Numbered from the stretch's first letter, positions 1-10,373 are shown. The stretch: 64,000 nucleotides of DNA from Lentisphaerae bacterium GWF2_57_35 (GCA_001804865.1 MHBK01000042.1:1-64000); one strand, 5' to 3'. Translations and numbers: made by a program. The notes: generated by a model from the sequence alone, not told the origin.

Positions 1-3000
1 GTGCCCTGCACGGTGAAATTGTAATCCGACTCGTCCACGTCGTCGCTAAGCACATGCACCACCGCACTGCGCGAGCCCAACGCCGACGGATCGAAACGGA
101 CGGTAAAGGTCGTCTTGGCCCCCGCTGCCACGGTCGAGGCCGGACTGCTCATAACGATGAAGTCGTCGGGATTCGTTCCGTTGGTCGTCACCCCCGAAAT
201 CGTCAAGACCATTGCGCCGGAGTTGGTCACGGTGAAGGTCCGGTCCACCGTCGCCCCGGTCATTCTCACATCCCCATAATCCGTGCCGTCCGCCGCGCTC
301 GGGGTCGCATCGCCGTCGGCGATCACCGCTCCGTTGGTTCCCAACACCGCGATCTCCGGCTCCACGCCCGTGCCTTGCACGGTGAAGTTGTAGTCCGCTT
401 CGTCCACGTCGTCGCTTAGCACATGCACCACGGCGCTGCGCGCGCCCAAGACGGACGGATCGAACCGCACAGTGAAAGTGGTCTTGGCTCCCGCGGCCAC
501 GGTCGCACTTGGGCTACTGGTCACGATAAAGTCGCTGGGATTCGTTCCGTTGGTCGTCACACCGGAAATGGTCAGCACCATCGTCCCGGAGTTGGTCACG
601 GTAAAGGTCCGGTCCACGGTCGCCCCGGTCACCCGGACGTCTCCGTAATCGGTGCCGTCCGCCGTGCTGGGCGTCGCATCGCCATCGGCGATCAAGACTC
701 CGTTGGTTCCCAGCACCGCGATCTCCGGTTCTACGCCTGTGCCTTGAATCGTAAAATCATAATCCGCTTCATCGGCGTCGTCGCTTAGGACATGAAGCAC
801 CGCGCTGCGCGCGCCCAAAGCCGAAGGATCGAAGCGCACGGTAAAGGTTGTCTGGGCGCCTGCCGCCACGGTGGAAGCCGGGCCGCTGGTCACAAAGAAG
901 TCGCCGGAATTCGTTCCATTCGTCGTCACACCCGACACGTTCAGCACGGTCGTGCCGGAGTTGGTCACCGTGAAGGTGCGATCCACCGTGGAGCCCGTCA
1001 TTCGAACATCCCCGTAATCGGTTCCGTCCGCCGCATTCGGCGTCGCATCGCCGTCGGCAATCAAGACTCCGTTGGTTCCCAGCACGGCGATCTCCGGCTC
1101 CACCCCCGTGCCTTGCACGGTGAAGGTGTAATCCGACTCGTCCACGTCGTCGCTCAAAACATGCACCACGGCGCTGCGCGCGCCCAACACCGACGGATCG
1201 AACCGGACGGTTAAGGTTGTTTTCGCCCCCGCCGCCACCGTCGAGGCCGGACTGCTGACGATCATGAAGTCGCCGGGATTTGTCCCATTGGTCGTCACGC
1301 CCGAAATCGTCAACGCCATCGCCCCGGAGTTGGTCACGGTGAAGGTCCGGTCCACCGTCACATTAAACGTTCGGACCTCGCCAAAGTCCGTGCCGTCCGC
1401 CGCGCTCGGTGACGCATCGCCGGAAGCGATGACGGTCCCGTTAGTCCCCAACACGGCAATCTCGGGCTCCACGCCTGTGCCTTGGACGGTGAAGTTGTAA
1501 TCGGCTTCGTCCACGTCGTCGCTCAGCACATGCAGCACGGCGCTGCGCGCGCCCAAGACAGACGGATCGAACCGGACGGTAAAGGTCGTCTTGGCCCCCG
1601 CTGCCACGGTCGAGGCCGGACTGCTCATAACGATGAAGTCGTCGGGATTCGTGCCGTTGGTCGTCACGCCGGAAATCGTCAAGGCCATCGCGCCGGAATT
1701 GGTCACGGTGAAGGTCCGGTCCACCGTCGCCCCGGTCATTCGAACATCCCCATAATCCGTGCCGTCCGCCGCGTTCGGGGTCGCATCGCCGTCGGCGATC
1801 ACGGCTCCGTTGGTTCCCAACACCGCGATCTCCGGCTCCACGCCTGTGCCTTGCACGGTGAAGGTGTAGTCCGCTTCGTCCACGTCGTCGCTTAGCACAT
1901 GCACCACCGCACTGCGCGAGCCCAAGGCGGACGGATCGAACCGCACGGTGAAAGTGGTCTTGGCTCCGGCCGCCACCGTCGAGGCCGGGCTGCTGGTCAC
2001 GATAAAGTCGCTGGGATTCGTTCCGTTGGTCGTCACACCGGAAATGGTCAACACCATCGCGCCGGAGTTGGTCACGGTGAAGATCCGGTCCACGGTTGTG
2101 CCCGTCACCCGGACGTCTCCGTAGTCGGTTCCATCCGCCGCGTTCGGTGTCGCATCGCCGTCGGCGATCACGGCGCCGTTGGTTCCCAGCACCGCGATCT
2201 CTGGCTCCACGCCCAGACCCTGCACGGTAAAGGCATAATCCGACTCGTCTACATCGTCGCTCAAGACGTGCACCACCGCGCTACGCGCGCCCAAGACCGA
2301 GGGATCGAATCGCACGGTAAAGGTCGTCTTGGCGCCCGCCGCCACGGTCGGGGCCGGACCACTTGTAATAAGAAAATCGCTGGGATTCGTTCCGTTGGTC
2401 GTCACCCCCGAAATCGTCAAAGACATGGTCCCGGAATTGGTCACGGTAAAGATGCGGTCCACCGTCGAGCCGGTCACCCGGACGTCTCCATAATCGGTTC
2501 CGTCCGCCGTACTCGGCGTCGCATCGCCGGCAACGATCACGGCGCCGTTGGTCCCCAGCACCGCCATCTCCGGCTCCACGCCCGCGCCCTGCACGGTGAA
2601 GGTGTAATCCGCTTCATCCACGTCGTCGCTCAGCACATGCACCACCGCACTGCGCGCGCCCAAAGCGGACGGATCGAACCGCACGGTAAAGGTGGTCTTC
2701 GCTCCGGCATCCACGGTCGAGGCCGGACTGCTGGTAATAATGAAGTCGTCGGGATTTGTTCCGTTGGTCGTCACCCCCCAAATAGTCAAAGACATGGAAC
2801 CGGAATTGGTCACGGTAAAGATCCGATCCACCGTGCTGCCCGTCACCCGGACGTCTCCATAATCGGTTCCGTCCGCCCCGCTCGGCGTTGCATCGCCATC
2901 GACGATCACCGCTCCGTTGGTTCCCAGCACGGCGATTTCGGGCTCCACCCCCGTGCCTTGGACGGTGAAGGTATAATCCGATTCATCCACGTCGTCGCTC

Positions 3001-6000
3001 AGCACATGCACCACCGCGCTGCGCATGCCCAAGGCCGAGGGATCGAACCGCACGGTGAAGGTCGTCTTCGCCCCCGCGGCCACCGTGGAGGCCGGGCCGC
3101 TCGTGACGATAAAGTCGTCGGGATCAGTCCCGTTCGTTGTCACTCCTGAAATCGTCAACGCCATAGTCCCTGAGTTCGTCACCGTAAAGACTCGATCCAC
3201 CATGGCCCCCGTCATTCGGACATCCCCATAATCGGTGCCGTCCGCCCCGCTCGGCGTCGCATCGCCGGCGGCGATCAAAATTCCATTAAGCCCCAACACG
3301 GCAACTTCCGGCTCCACGCCCAAGCCCTGCACAGTGAAGGTATAATCCGATTCGTCCACATCGTCGCTCAGGACATGAACCACCGCACTGCAAGCGCCCA
3401 ACACGGACGGATCGAACCGCACGGTAAAAGTCGTCTGGGCGCCTGCCGCCACCGTGGAGGCCGGGCCGCTGGTCACCACAAAATCGCCGGGATTCGTTCC
3501 GTTCGTCGTTACCCCGGAAATCGTAAGAGCCATTGCCCCGGAGTTGGTTACCGTGAAGATCCGGTCCATCGTCACGCCCGTCACCCGGACGTCGCCATAA
3601 TCGGTTCCGTCCGCTCCGATTGGCGTTATATCGCCGGCAACGATTACCGCCCCATTGGTTCCCAACACGGCTATTTCCGGCTCCACGCCCGAGCCCTGCA
3701 CGGTAAAGGTGTAATCCGATTCGTCCACGTCGTCGCTCAACACATGAATGACCGCGCTGCGCGCGCCCAAGGCAACAGGATCGAACCGCACGGTAAAGGT
3801 TGTCTTGGCGCCTGCCGCCACGGTCGAGGCCGGGCTGCTCGTGACAATGAAATCTCCGGGATTCGTCCCATTCGTCGTCACCCCGGAAATCGTCAACGCC
3901 ATCGCTCCGGAGTTGGTTACCGTAAAGACGCGATCCACCGTGGCGCCCGTCACCCGGACATCTCCATAATCGGTTCCATCCGCCCCGCTCGGAGTCGCAT
4001 CGCCGTCGGCGATCGCCGCTCCGTTGGTTCCCAGCACAACAATTTCCGGTTCCACACCTAAACCCTGTACGGTGAAGGTGTAATCCGACTCGTCCACGTC
4101 GTCGCTTAGCACATGCACCACGGCGCTGCGCGCGCCCAACACCGACGGATCGAACCGAACGGTGAAAGTCGTCTTGGCGCCTGCCGCCACCGTCGAAGCC
4201 GGACTGCTCGTGACAATGAAATCGTCGGGATTCGTCCCATTCGTCGTTACCCCGGAAATCGTCAGAACCATCGTCCCGGAGTTAGTTACAGTAAAGATGC
4301 GATCCACCGTGGCGCCCGCCACCCGGACGTCTCCATAATCTGTTCCATCCGCCCCGCTCGGAGTCGCATCGCCGTCGACGATCGCCGCTCCGTTGGTTCC
4401 CAGCACGGCGATTTCGGGCTCCACTCCCGTGCCTTGGACGGTGAAGGTATAATCCGCTTCATCCACATCGTCGTTCAGCACATGCACCACCGCGCTGCGT
4501 GCGCCCAAGGCGGACGGATCGAACCGCACGGTAAAGGTCGTCTTCGCCCCGGCGGCCACCGTGGAGGCCGGGCCGCTCGTAACGATAAAGTCATCGGGAT
4601 CAGTCCCGTTCGTTGTCACTCCTGAAATCGTCAGAGCCATCGTACCGGAGTTGGTCACCGTAAAGATGCGGTCCACCGTGACGCCCGTCACCCGAACGTC
4701 TTCGTAATCCGTTCCGTCCGCCCCGTCCGGCGTTGCATCGCCGGCGGCAATCAAGGCTCCATTGGTCCCGAGCACCGCGATCTCCGGTTCCACGCCCGTG
4801 CCCTGCACAGTGAAGGTATAATCCGCTTCGTCCACATCGTCGCTCAAGACATGAATCACCGCGCTGCGAGCGCCCAACACCGCCGGATCGAACCGCACGG
4901 TGAAGGTCGTCTGGGCGCCTGCCGCCACCGTGGCGGCCGGGCCGCTTGTGATAAGAAAGTCGTCGGGATTCGTTCCATTGGTCGTCACGCCCGAAAGGGT
5001 CAGAGCCATCGTCCCGGAGTTAGTCACAGTAAAGATGCGATCCAGGGTCGCGCCCGTCATTCGGACGTCTCCGTAATCGGTTCCATCCGCCGCGTTCGGC
5101 GTCGCATCGCCAGCGGCGATCGCCGCCCCATTGGTTCCCAGCACGGCAATTTCCGGCTCCACGCCCGAGCCCTGCACGGTAAAGGTGTAATCCGACTCGT
5201 CCACGTCGTCGCTCAACACATGAATGACCGCGCTGCGCGCGCCCAAGGCAACAGGATCGAACCGCACGGTAAAGGTTGTCTTGGCGCCTGCCGCCACGGT
5301 CGAGGCCGGGCTGCCGGTTACGATAAAGTCACTGGGATTCGTCCCATTGGTCGTCACCCCGGAAATCGTCAGGGCCATCGTCCCAGAATTGGTCACCGTA
5401 AAGATGCGGTCCACGGTCGCGCCGGTCGCCCGAACGCTTCCGTAATCCGTTCCATCCGCCGTGTTCGGGGTCGCATCGCCATCGACGATCGTCGCTCCGT
5501 TGGTCCCCAGCACCGCGATTTCCGGCTCCACGCCCGTACCCTGCACAGCGAAAGTATAATCCGTTTCGTCCACGTCGTCGCTCAGCACATGCAGCACGGC
5601 GCTGCGCGCGCCCAACACCGACGGATCGAATCGCACGGTAAAGGTCGTCTTGTCTCCCGCCGCCACCGTCGGGGCCGGACCACTTGTGATATGAAAATCG
5701 CCGGGATTCGTCCCGTTGGTCGTCACTCCGGAAAGGGTCAGCACCATGGCCCCGGAATTGGTCACCGTAAAGATCCGGTCCTCGGTCGCGCCGGTCACCC
5801 GGACGTCTCCATAATCGGTTCCGTCCGCTGCGCTGGGCGTCGCATCGCCGTCGGTCACCACGGCCCCGTTGGTTCCCAGCACCGCAATCTCCGGCTCCAC
5901 GCCCGCGCCCTGCACGGTAAAATTGTAATCCGACTCGTCGGCATCGTCATTGAGGACATGCACCACGGCGCTGCGAGCACCCAAGGCAGAAGGATCGAAC

Positions 6001-7240
6001 TGCACGGTAAAGGTCGTCTTGGCGCCGACAGCGACCGTCGAGGCCGGGCCGCTGGTAATCCTAAAGTCGTCGGGATTCGTTCCGTTGGTCGTTACTCCGG
6101 AAATCGTCAGAGCCATTGTCCCGGAGTTGGTCACCGTAAAGATGCGATCCACGGTCGCGCCGGTCACTCGGACGTCTTCATAATCCGTTCCGTCCGCTCC
6201 ATCCGGCGTCACATCGCCCGCGGCAATCAAAGCTTCATTGGTCCCGAGCACCGCGATCTCCGGTTCCACGCCCGTGCCTTGCACGGCAAAATCGTAATCC
6301 GCCTCGTCGGCATCGTCGTTGAGAACATGCACCACGGCGCTGCGATCGCCCAAGGCGGAAGGATCGAACTGAATGGTGAAGGTGGTCGCCACGCCGACCG
6401 CTACGCTAAAAGAAGGCCAACCCGTTACAATAAAATCGTCCGGATGAGCCCCATCGACGGTGACATCCGAAATAGACAACGCCATCGTGCCGGAATTCGT
6501 GATGTAGAAGGTGCGATTTACCGCCCCCCCATAAACCCGCGTCGAACCAAAGGCCGTTCCCGCCGCCGAACTCACGCTCGTCTCGCCGTCGACGATCGGC
6601 GCCCGATTAGTGCCAAGCACGGCAATCTCCGGTTCGACGCCGGTTCCCCGCACCCGGAAGCTGTAATCGCTTTCGGATTGGTCGTCGTTCACGATGTGAA
6701 CCGTTGCAGTCCGGACGCCCGTTGCCAGCGGATCGAAGCGCAGGCTAAACGTGGTGGACTCTCCGGGAATTACGGTCGATGCCGGAGGGTCCACCAAAAC
6801 AAAATCGTCGGCATGAGGTCCGCCGTTGGTAATTTCGCCGATATTCAAAGTCGCCGCGCCGGAGTTGGCAATCGTAAACTCATGGTCCCTCGTGCCGCCA
6901 AAAACCCGCACCGAGTAGAAATCCGTGCCATCGGCGGTGGACGGCGTCGTATCGCCATCCGCAACCCCGGCCCCATTGGTCCCCAACAACGCCATCTCGC
7001 AATCCGCGCCGATGCCGCGCACGCTGAAATTATAAACGCCTTCATCCGCGTCGTTATTGTTGACGGTGATCGAGCCATTCCGATTGCCGGTAGTGCTAGG
7101 GCGAAAACGAATGGTGAAGGTGGTCGTTCCATGCGACGGAATAGGCGTTCCGGGACCGTCGATCAGGATGAAGTTGCTTCGGGCGGCCCCCGCGGTGGTC
7201 ACACTGCCGATCGTCAAATCCGTCGTGCCCGAATTAGTGA
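1..7240 (-). repeat. 369-bp in-frame tandem repeat, about 20 copies
   Basis: Equivalent points in successive units fall exactly 369 bp apart (plus-strand positions 54, 423, 792, 1161, 1530, 1899 and on to 6327, 6696, 7065), so every unit keeps the frame. Units four apart (1476 bp) are often more alike than neighbours: 54/1530, 423/1899, 3006/4482 and 3744/5220 share long near-identical stretches that adjacent units lack. Such arrays can also be collapsed or expanded by short-read assembly. Confidence 0.93.
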
Positions 7241-7451
7241 TCGTATAGACGTGATCCTTGAAGCCGCTGGCCAGGTTGGTTGCGCCGAAATGAGTTCCGT
7301 CGTCATAGCTGGGAGAAGTATCCCCATCGACTATTTCAGCCATATTCGTTCCGAGGATGGAAATCTCCGAAGCGGCCAAGGCAAGAGCAGGAGCCATAAA
7401 AGCCGACGCGGCGAAAAGTAGACCTGATCGCATTAGACGGCTCAACCTCAT
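1..7451 (-). CDS. Giant secreted anchor-D (ASH/Hydin-like) repeat protein, C-terminus outside window
   Basis: The minus strand is open from an ATG at 7451 to the left edge, about 2480 codons without a stop, so the gene is partial. The first residues (MRLSRLMRSGLLFAASAFMA) form a signal peptide; an in-frame ATG at 7433 is an alternative start. After it come about 20 tandem modules of 123 residues (369 bp each), with cores such as PEIAVLGTNG, DYGDVR, FTVTNSG, LTISGV and FTVRFDPSALG followed by DDVDE. This is the pattern of choice-of-anchor D / ASPM-SPD2-Hydin-like Ig folds, found in bacterial surface proteins. The first modules (from 7451 down to about 6330) are divergent; later ones are very similar in DNA. 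I infer a long extracellular fibre or adhesin; the missing C-terminus should show how it is anchored. No enzymatic motif was seen. The large plus-strand open frames here are shadows. Confidence 0.9.
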   Translation of the reverse strand, partial: MRLSRLMRSGLLFAASAFMAPALALAASEISILGTNMAEIVDGDTSPSYDDGTHFGATNLASGFKDHVYTITNSGTTDLTIGSVTTAGAARSNFILIDGPGTPIPSHGTTTFTIRFRPSTTGNRNGSITVNNNDADEGVYNFSVRGIGADCEMALLGTNGAGVADGDTTPSTADGTDFYSVRVFGGTRDHEFTIANSGAATLNIGEITNGGPHADDFVLVDPPASTVIPGESTTFSLRFDPLATGVRTATVHIVNDDQSESDYSFRVRGTGVEPEIAVLGTNRAPIVDGETSVSSAAGTAFGSTRVYGGAVNRTFYITNSGTMALSISDVTVDGAHPDDFIVTGWPSFSVAVGVATTFTIQFDPSALGDRSAVVHVLNDDADEADYDFAVQGTGVEPEIAVLGTNEALIAAGDVTPDGADGTDYEDVRVTGATVDRIFTVTNSGTMALTISGVTTNGTNPDDFRITSGPASTVAVGAKTTFTVQFDPSALGARSAVVHVLNDDADESDYNFTVQGAGVEPEIAVLGTNGAVVTDGDATPSAADGTDYGDVRVTGATEDRIFTVTNSGAMVLTLSGVTTNGTNPGDFHITSGPAPTVAAGDKTTFTVRFDPSVLGARSAVLHVLSDDVDETDYTFAVQGTGVEPEIAVLGTNGATIVDGDATPNTADGTDYGSVRATGATVDRIFTVTNSGTMALTISGVTTNGTNPSDFIVTGSPASTVAAGAKTTFTVRFDPVALGARSAVIHVLSDDVDESDYTFTVQGSGVEPEIAVLGTNGAAIAAGDATPNAADGTDYGDVRMTGATLDRIFTVTNSGTMALTLSGVTTNGTNPDDFLITSGPAATVAAGAQTTFTVRFDPAVLGARSAVIHVLSDDVDEADYTFTVQGTGVEPEIAVLGTNGALIAAGDATPDGADGTDYEDVRVTGVTVDRIFTVTNSGTMALTISGVTTNGTDPDDFIVTSGPASTVAAGAKTTFTVRFDPSALGARSAVVHVLNDDVDEADYTFTVQGTGVEPEIAVLGTNGAAIVDGDATPSGADGTDYGDVRVAGATVDRIFTVTNSGTMVLTISGVTTNGTNPDDFIVTSSPASTVAAGAKTTFTVRFDPSVLGARSAVVHVLSDDVDESDYTFTVQGLGVEPEIVVLGTNGAAIADGDATPSGADGTDYGDVRVTGATVDRVFTVTNSGAMALTISGVTTNGTNPGDFIVTSSPASTVAAGAKTTFTVRFDPVALGARSAVIHVLSDDVDESDYTFTVQGSGVEPEIAVLGTNGAVIVAGDITPIGADGTDYGDVRVTGVTMDRIFTVTNSGAMALTISGVTTNGTNPGDFVVTSGPASTVAAGAQTTFTVRFDPSVLGACSAVVHVLSDDVDESDYTFTVQGLGVEPEVAVLGLNGILIAAGDATPSGADGTDYGDVRMTGAMVDRVFTVTNSGTMALTISGVTTNGTDPDDFIVTSGPASTVAAGAKTTFTVRFDPSALGMRSAVVHVLSDDVDESDYTFTVQGTGVEPEIAVLGTNGAVIVDGDATPSGADGTDYGDVRVTGSTVDRIFTVTNSGSMSLTIWGVTTNGTNPDDFIITSSPASTVDAGAKTTFTVRFDPSALGARSAVVHVLSDDVDEADYTFTVQGAGVEPEMAVLGTNGAVIVAGDATPSTADGTDYGDVRVTGSTVDRIFTVTNSGTMSLTISGVTTNGTNPSDFLITSGPAPTVAAGAKTTFTVRFDPSVLGARSAVVHVLSDDVDESDYAFTVQGLGVEPEIAVLGTNGAVIADGDATPNAADGTDYGDVRVTGTTVDRIFTVTNSGAMVLTISGVTTNGTNPSDFIVTSSPASTVAAGAKTTFTVRFDPSALGSRSAVVHVLSDDVDEADYTFTVQGTGVEPEIAVLGTNGAVIADGDATPNAADGTDYGDVRMTGATVDRTFTVTNSGAMALTISGVTTNGTNPDDFIVMSSPASTVAAGAKTTFTVRFDPSVLGARSAVLHVLSDDVDEADYNFTVQGTGVEPEIAVLGTNGTVIASGDASPSAADGTDFGEVRTFNVTVDRTFTVTNSGAMALTISGVTTNGTNPGDFMIVSSPASTVAAGAKTTLTVRFDPSVLGARSAVVHVLSDDVDESDYTFTVQGTGVEPEIAVLGTNGVLIADGDATPNAADGTDYGDVRMTGSTVDRTFTVTNSGTTVLNVSGVTTNGTNSGDFFVTSGPASTVAAGAQTTFTVRFDPSALGARSAVLHVLSDDADEADYDFTIQGTGVEPEIAVLGTNGVLIADGDATPSTADGTDYGDVRVTGATVDRTFTVTNSGTMVLTISGVTTNGTNPSDFIVTSSPSATVAAGAKTTFTVRFDPSVLGARSAVVHVLSDDVDEADYNFTVQGTGVEPEIAVLGTNGAVIADGDATPSAADGTDYGDVRMTGATVDRTFTVTNSGAMVLTISGVTTNGTNPDDFIVMSSPASTVAAGAKTTFTVRFDPSALGSRSAVVHVLSDDVDESDYNFTVQG

Positions 7452-7870
7452 CCCCCCAAAAACATACTTGGTTGTATCGGTTTGTCTCACGACCATCCTT
7501 GTTCGCCATGCCTAAAAACACTAAACAACTACACCTCCCCCCTTCCCCCTTTCGATCGTTCCACAGAAACCCCAGGGCGAGCTGCATTTTCTTCCATCGT
7601 GTCTAGCAGTTCCGGCGCCGGAGACGCTCATCGGCTTTAATGCCGGAAATACGGAAATATAAGTACACCTGCAAAAGGTTTTAGTAATGACCTTAACGAC
7701 TTTTTCCTGATCCGTTCGCAAGTCTGAGGCAAATATTGCCCGTCTCATGACCCGAACCGATCAAAAGCCCTCAAAATACTCGATTTAAAGCACATCCGGA
7801 CTTGACCGCCATCGAGAGGAGGTTAAGAATACGGCTTGTTTGAAAGATCAATTCTTGCGAGGCAAAACGA
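7452..7870. other. Divergent intergenic region
   Basis: This 419-bp spacer separates the leftward giant gene from the rightward HldE-like operon and should hold both promoters. A weak TTGACC (7802-7807), 16-bp spacer, TAAGAA (7824-7829) arrangement precedes the operon by about 40 bp. Short open frames here show no family signature. No riboswitch or RNA gene was recognised. Confidence 0.5.
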
Positions 7871-9394
7871 ATGAGTTCCCACAAAATTTTGGGGCTCGAA
7901 AACCTGGTTAAGGCCGTTGAAGAACTGAAATCGCAGGACAAGACCATCGTCCATTGTCATGGCGTATTCGATCTTCTGCACATAGGACACATCAAACACC
8001 TCGAATCGGCGCGCCGGTTGGGAGATGTCTTGGTGGTTACCATCACGCCGGACGAATTTGTCGACAAAGGCCCCCACCGTCCCGCTTTCACCGACAATCT
8101 TCGCGCCGAAGCACTGGCCTCTTTGGAATGCGTCAATTTTGTGGCCATCAACAAATGGCCCACAGCCGTCGAGATCATCGATCTTCTCAAGCCGGATCTT
8201 TACGTCAAAGGCGTCGTCCGCGGCAAAGGCAAACGGGATTTCACGGATGCCATTCGCCTGGAAGAAAGCGCGGTCGAGAAAAACGGCGGGCATCTCGTCC
8301 TGACCGAGGAAGAAACCTACAGCGCCACGACCCTGATCAACCGTTACCTCGACATTTTCTCCACGGAAACCCAAAATTTCCTGACCGAATTCCGGCAGAA
8401 GTATTCCGCCGAAGAAATCGTGGATTACCTGCAATCCATACGCGATCTTCGCGTATTGGTTGTCGGCGAAACCATTATCGACGAATATCAATTCTGCGCG
8501 GTGATGGCCAAGGCCAACAAGGATCCCGTCATGGCCGCCCGCCACCTGACCACGGAACAATATGCCGGCGGTGTTCTGGCCATTGCCAATCATGTGTCCA
8601 ACTTCTGCAATCAGGTGGGCATCCTGACCATGCTGGGCGAAATCGATTCGCACGAAGACGTCATTCGCTCCAAATTAAATCCCAATGTTCGCCCGGTGTT
8701 TCTAAAGAAAGCCCAATCGCCCACCATCGTCAAACGCCGGTTTGTCGAATCGTATCTGCCGGTCAAACTCTTCGAAATCTACATCATGCAAAACGAGGAG
8801 CTGACGACCCCGGAGGAAGCCGCCTTCTGCGCCAAGCTCGAGGAACTGCTGCCCCAATACGATGTCGTGATCGTCGCCGACTACGGGCACGGCCTGATGA
8901 CGTCCAAAGCCATCGCCACCGTTTGCGAAAAGGCCAAATTCCTGGCGGTTTGCACGCAAACCAACGCCGGCAATCGGGGCTTTAACACCATTTCGAAGTA
9001 TCCGCGCATGGATTACATCGAATTGGGCGAGCCGGAAATCCGGCTGGATACAAAGAACGACCGGGCCGACGTGCGCGAGCTGATTTCATCGACCGCCCAA
9101 CGCCTCCAGTGTCCGGCCTTCCTGATCACCCGCGGCAAAAGCGGCTGCATCACCTACAGCAAGGAGACGGGCTTTCACGAGATCCCGCCGTTCTCCATCA
9201 AGATCGTCGACCGCATTGGCGCCGGGGATTCGGTGCTGGCCATCACCGCCCCCTGCGTGGCGCGTAAAATCCCGATGGACGCCGTGGGCTTCATCGGCAA
9301 CGTAACGGGCGCCATAGCCTGCACCATCATCGGCAACAAGAGCTTCATCGGCCCCACAACTCTTTATCGACACCTTACGTCGCTTCTGCAATAA
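7871..9394 (+). CDS. HldE-like bifunctional protein, nucleotidyltransferase then PfkB kinase
   Basis: 507 residues. The N-terminal half has the cytidylyltransferase signature GVFDLLHIGH (HxGH at residues 37-40) and the KGVVRGKG and YSATTLINRYL segments. The C-terminal half is a PfkB/ribokinase-type sugar kinase with GAGD (about 449-452) supplying the catalytic Asp. HldE makes ADP-heptose for LPS but carries kinase first and transferase last; here the order is reversed, so the exact sugar substrate is uncertain. A GAGG sequence lies about 10 nt before the ATG. The next gene starts 10 bp downstream, suggesting an operon with the DHS-like and methyltransferase genes. Likely role: making an activated sugar for surface glycans. 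Family confidence is high, substrate confidence low. Confidence 0.85.
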   Translation: MSSHKILGLENLVKAVEELKSQDKTIVHCHGVFDLLHIGHIKHLESARRLGDVLVVTITPDEFVDKGPHRPAFTDNLRAEALASLECVNFVAINKWPTAVEIIDLLKPDLYVKGVVRGKGKRDFTDAIRLEESAVEKNGGHLVLTEEETYSATTLINRYLDIFSTETQNFLTEFRQKYSAEEIVDYLQSIRDLRVLVVGETIIDEYQFCAVMAKANKDPVMAARHLTTEQYAGGVLAIANHVSNFCNQVGILTMLGEIDSHEDVIRSKLNPNVRPVFLKKAQSPTIVKRRFVESYLPVKLFEIYIMQNEELTTPEEAAFCAKLEELLPQYDVVIVADYGHGLMTSKAIATVCEKAKFLAVCTQTNAGNRGFNTISKYPRMDYIELGEPEIRLDTKNDRADVRELISSTAQRLQCPAFLITRGKSGCITYSKETGFHEIPPFSIKIVDRIGAGDSVLAITAPCVARKIPMDAVGFIGNVTGAIACTIIGNKSFIGPTTLYRHLTSLLQ

Positions 9395-9404
9395 CGGCTC
9401 CGAT

Positions 9405-10370
9405 ATGAAGAAGACCTCGCCAAAAGAAGAACTCTTCGATCTCTCGAAGCTGACCGTCCGTCCGCTGGGCGAGCGAACTCACGACCTGGATTTGAGCGTT
9501 ATTCGACCTCTTCAAAAAGTTCCGGTCCAACTGCCGTCGATCCGAGCCGTGGCCAACCGCATCCGAAAGGCTCGCGACAAAAAAGCTTCCATCGTTCTGA
9601 TGATGGGCGCACATGTCCTGCGCTCCGGGGTTCAACGCTACCTGATCGACCTCATGGAAAAAGGCTACATTTCCTGCCTGGCCATGAACGGCGCCGGACT
9701 GATTCATGACTATGAACTGGCGCTGATCGGCGCCACCACCGAAAGCGTGGCGCACTACATCGCCGACGGACAATTCGGTCTCTGGAAGGAAACCGGCGAC
9801 ATCAACGAGATCGTCTCGCAAGCCGCCGCCGAAGATCTTGGCATGGGCTATGCCGCCGGACGGGCCATCGAAGAAGGTTCGCTACCTCATCGCGAGATCA
9901 GCGTGTTGGCGGCCGGATATCGTCTCGGCATTCCTGTTACGATTCATGTTGGAATCGGGTACGACATCGTTCACGAGCATCCCAACTGCAATGGAGCAGC
10001 CTACGGGGCCAGCAGTTACACCGACTTTTTGAAGTATACCCACGTCATGGAACGCCTCGAAGGCGGCGTGGTCATGAACTTCGGCAGCTCCATCATGGGT
10101 CCCGAGGTTTACCTGAAAGCGCTTGCCATGGTGCGAAACGTGGCCCAATCCGAAGGCCGAAGCATTCGCCATTTCGCGACGCTGGTCTGCGATTTGGTCG
10201 AACTGCCGGACAATTTCCGCCAGGAAGCGCCCCGCACCAGCCCCGGCTATTATTACCGCCCCTGGAAGACCATGCTCGTGCGCACCGTCGCGGACGGCGG
10301 CGAAAGCTTTTATGTCCGGGCGCCTCATGCCGACACCCTCCCTCAACTTTGGTCAGCGCTGCAACCCTAA
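9405..10370 (+). CDS. Deoxyhypusine synthase-like protein
   Basis: 321 residues resembling the deoxyhypusine/homospermidine synthase fold, recognised from the NAD-site-like segments MMGAHVLRSG, MNGAGLIHDYELALIG and GSSIMGPEVYLKAL and from HVGIGYDIVHEHPNCNG. True DHS modifies eIF5A with spermidine. Bacteria lack eIF5A, and bacterial DHS-like proteins act on small polyamines or are uncharacterised, so the substrate cannot be stated. The C-terminus (YYYRPWKTMLVRTVADGGES) is typical of the bacterial DHS-like group as I recall it. It lies 10 bp after the HldE-like gene and 3 bp before the methyltransferase gene, so translation is probably coupled. No strong ribosome binding site precedes the ATG. 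Confidence 0.75.
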   Translation: MKKTSPKEELFDLSKLTVRPLGERTHDLDLSVIRPLQKVPVQLPSIRAVANRIRKARDKKASIVLMMGAHVLRSGVQRYLIDLMEKGYISCLAMNGAGLIHDYELALIGATTESVAHYIADGQFGLWKETGDINEIVSQAAAEDLGMGYAAGRAIEEGSLPHREISVLAAGYRLGIPVTIHVGIGYDIVHEHPNCNGAAYGASSYTDFLKYTHVMERLEGGVVMNFGSSIMGPEVYLKALAMVRNVAQSEGRSIRHFATLVCDLVELPDNFRQEAPRTSPGYYYRPWKTMLVRTVADGGESFYVRAPHADTLPQLWSALQP

Positions 10371-10373
10371 GCC

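Noticed and set aside
1..7240. CRISPR-like array
   Set aside because: The period is 369 bp and in frame; units are protein modules without short repeats and unique spacers.
4851..7421. Long plus-strand open frame (856 codons) and its relatives across 54-4625
   Set aside because: It is antisense to the in-frame anchor-D repeats; its His/Arg-rich translation is a periodic shadow.
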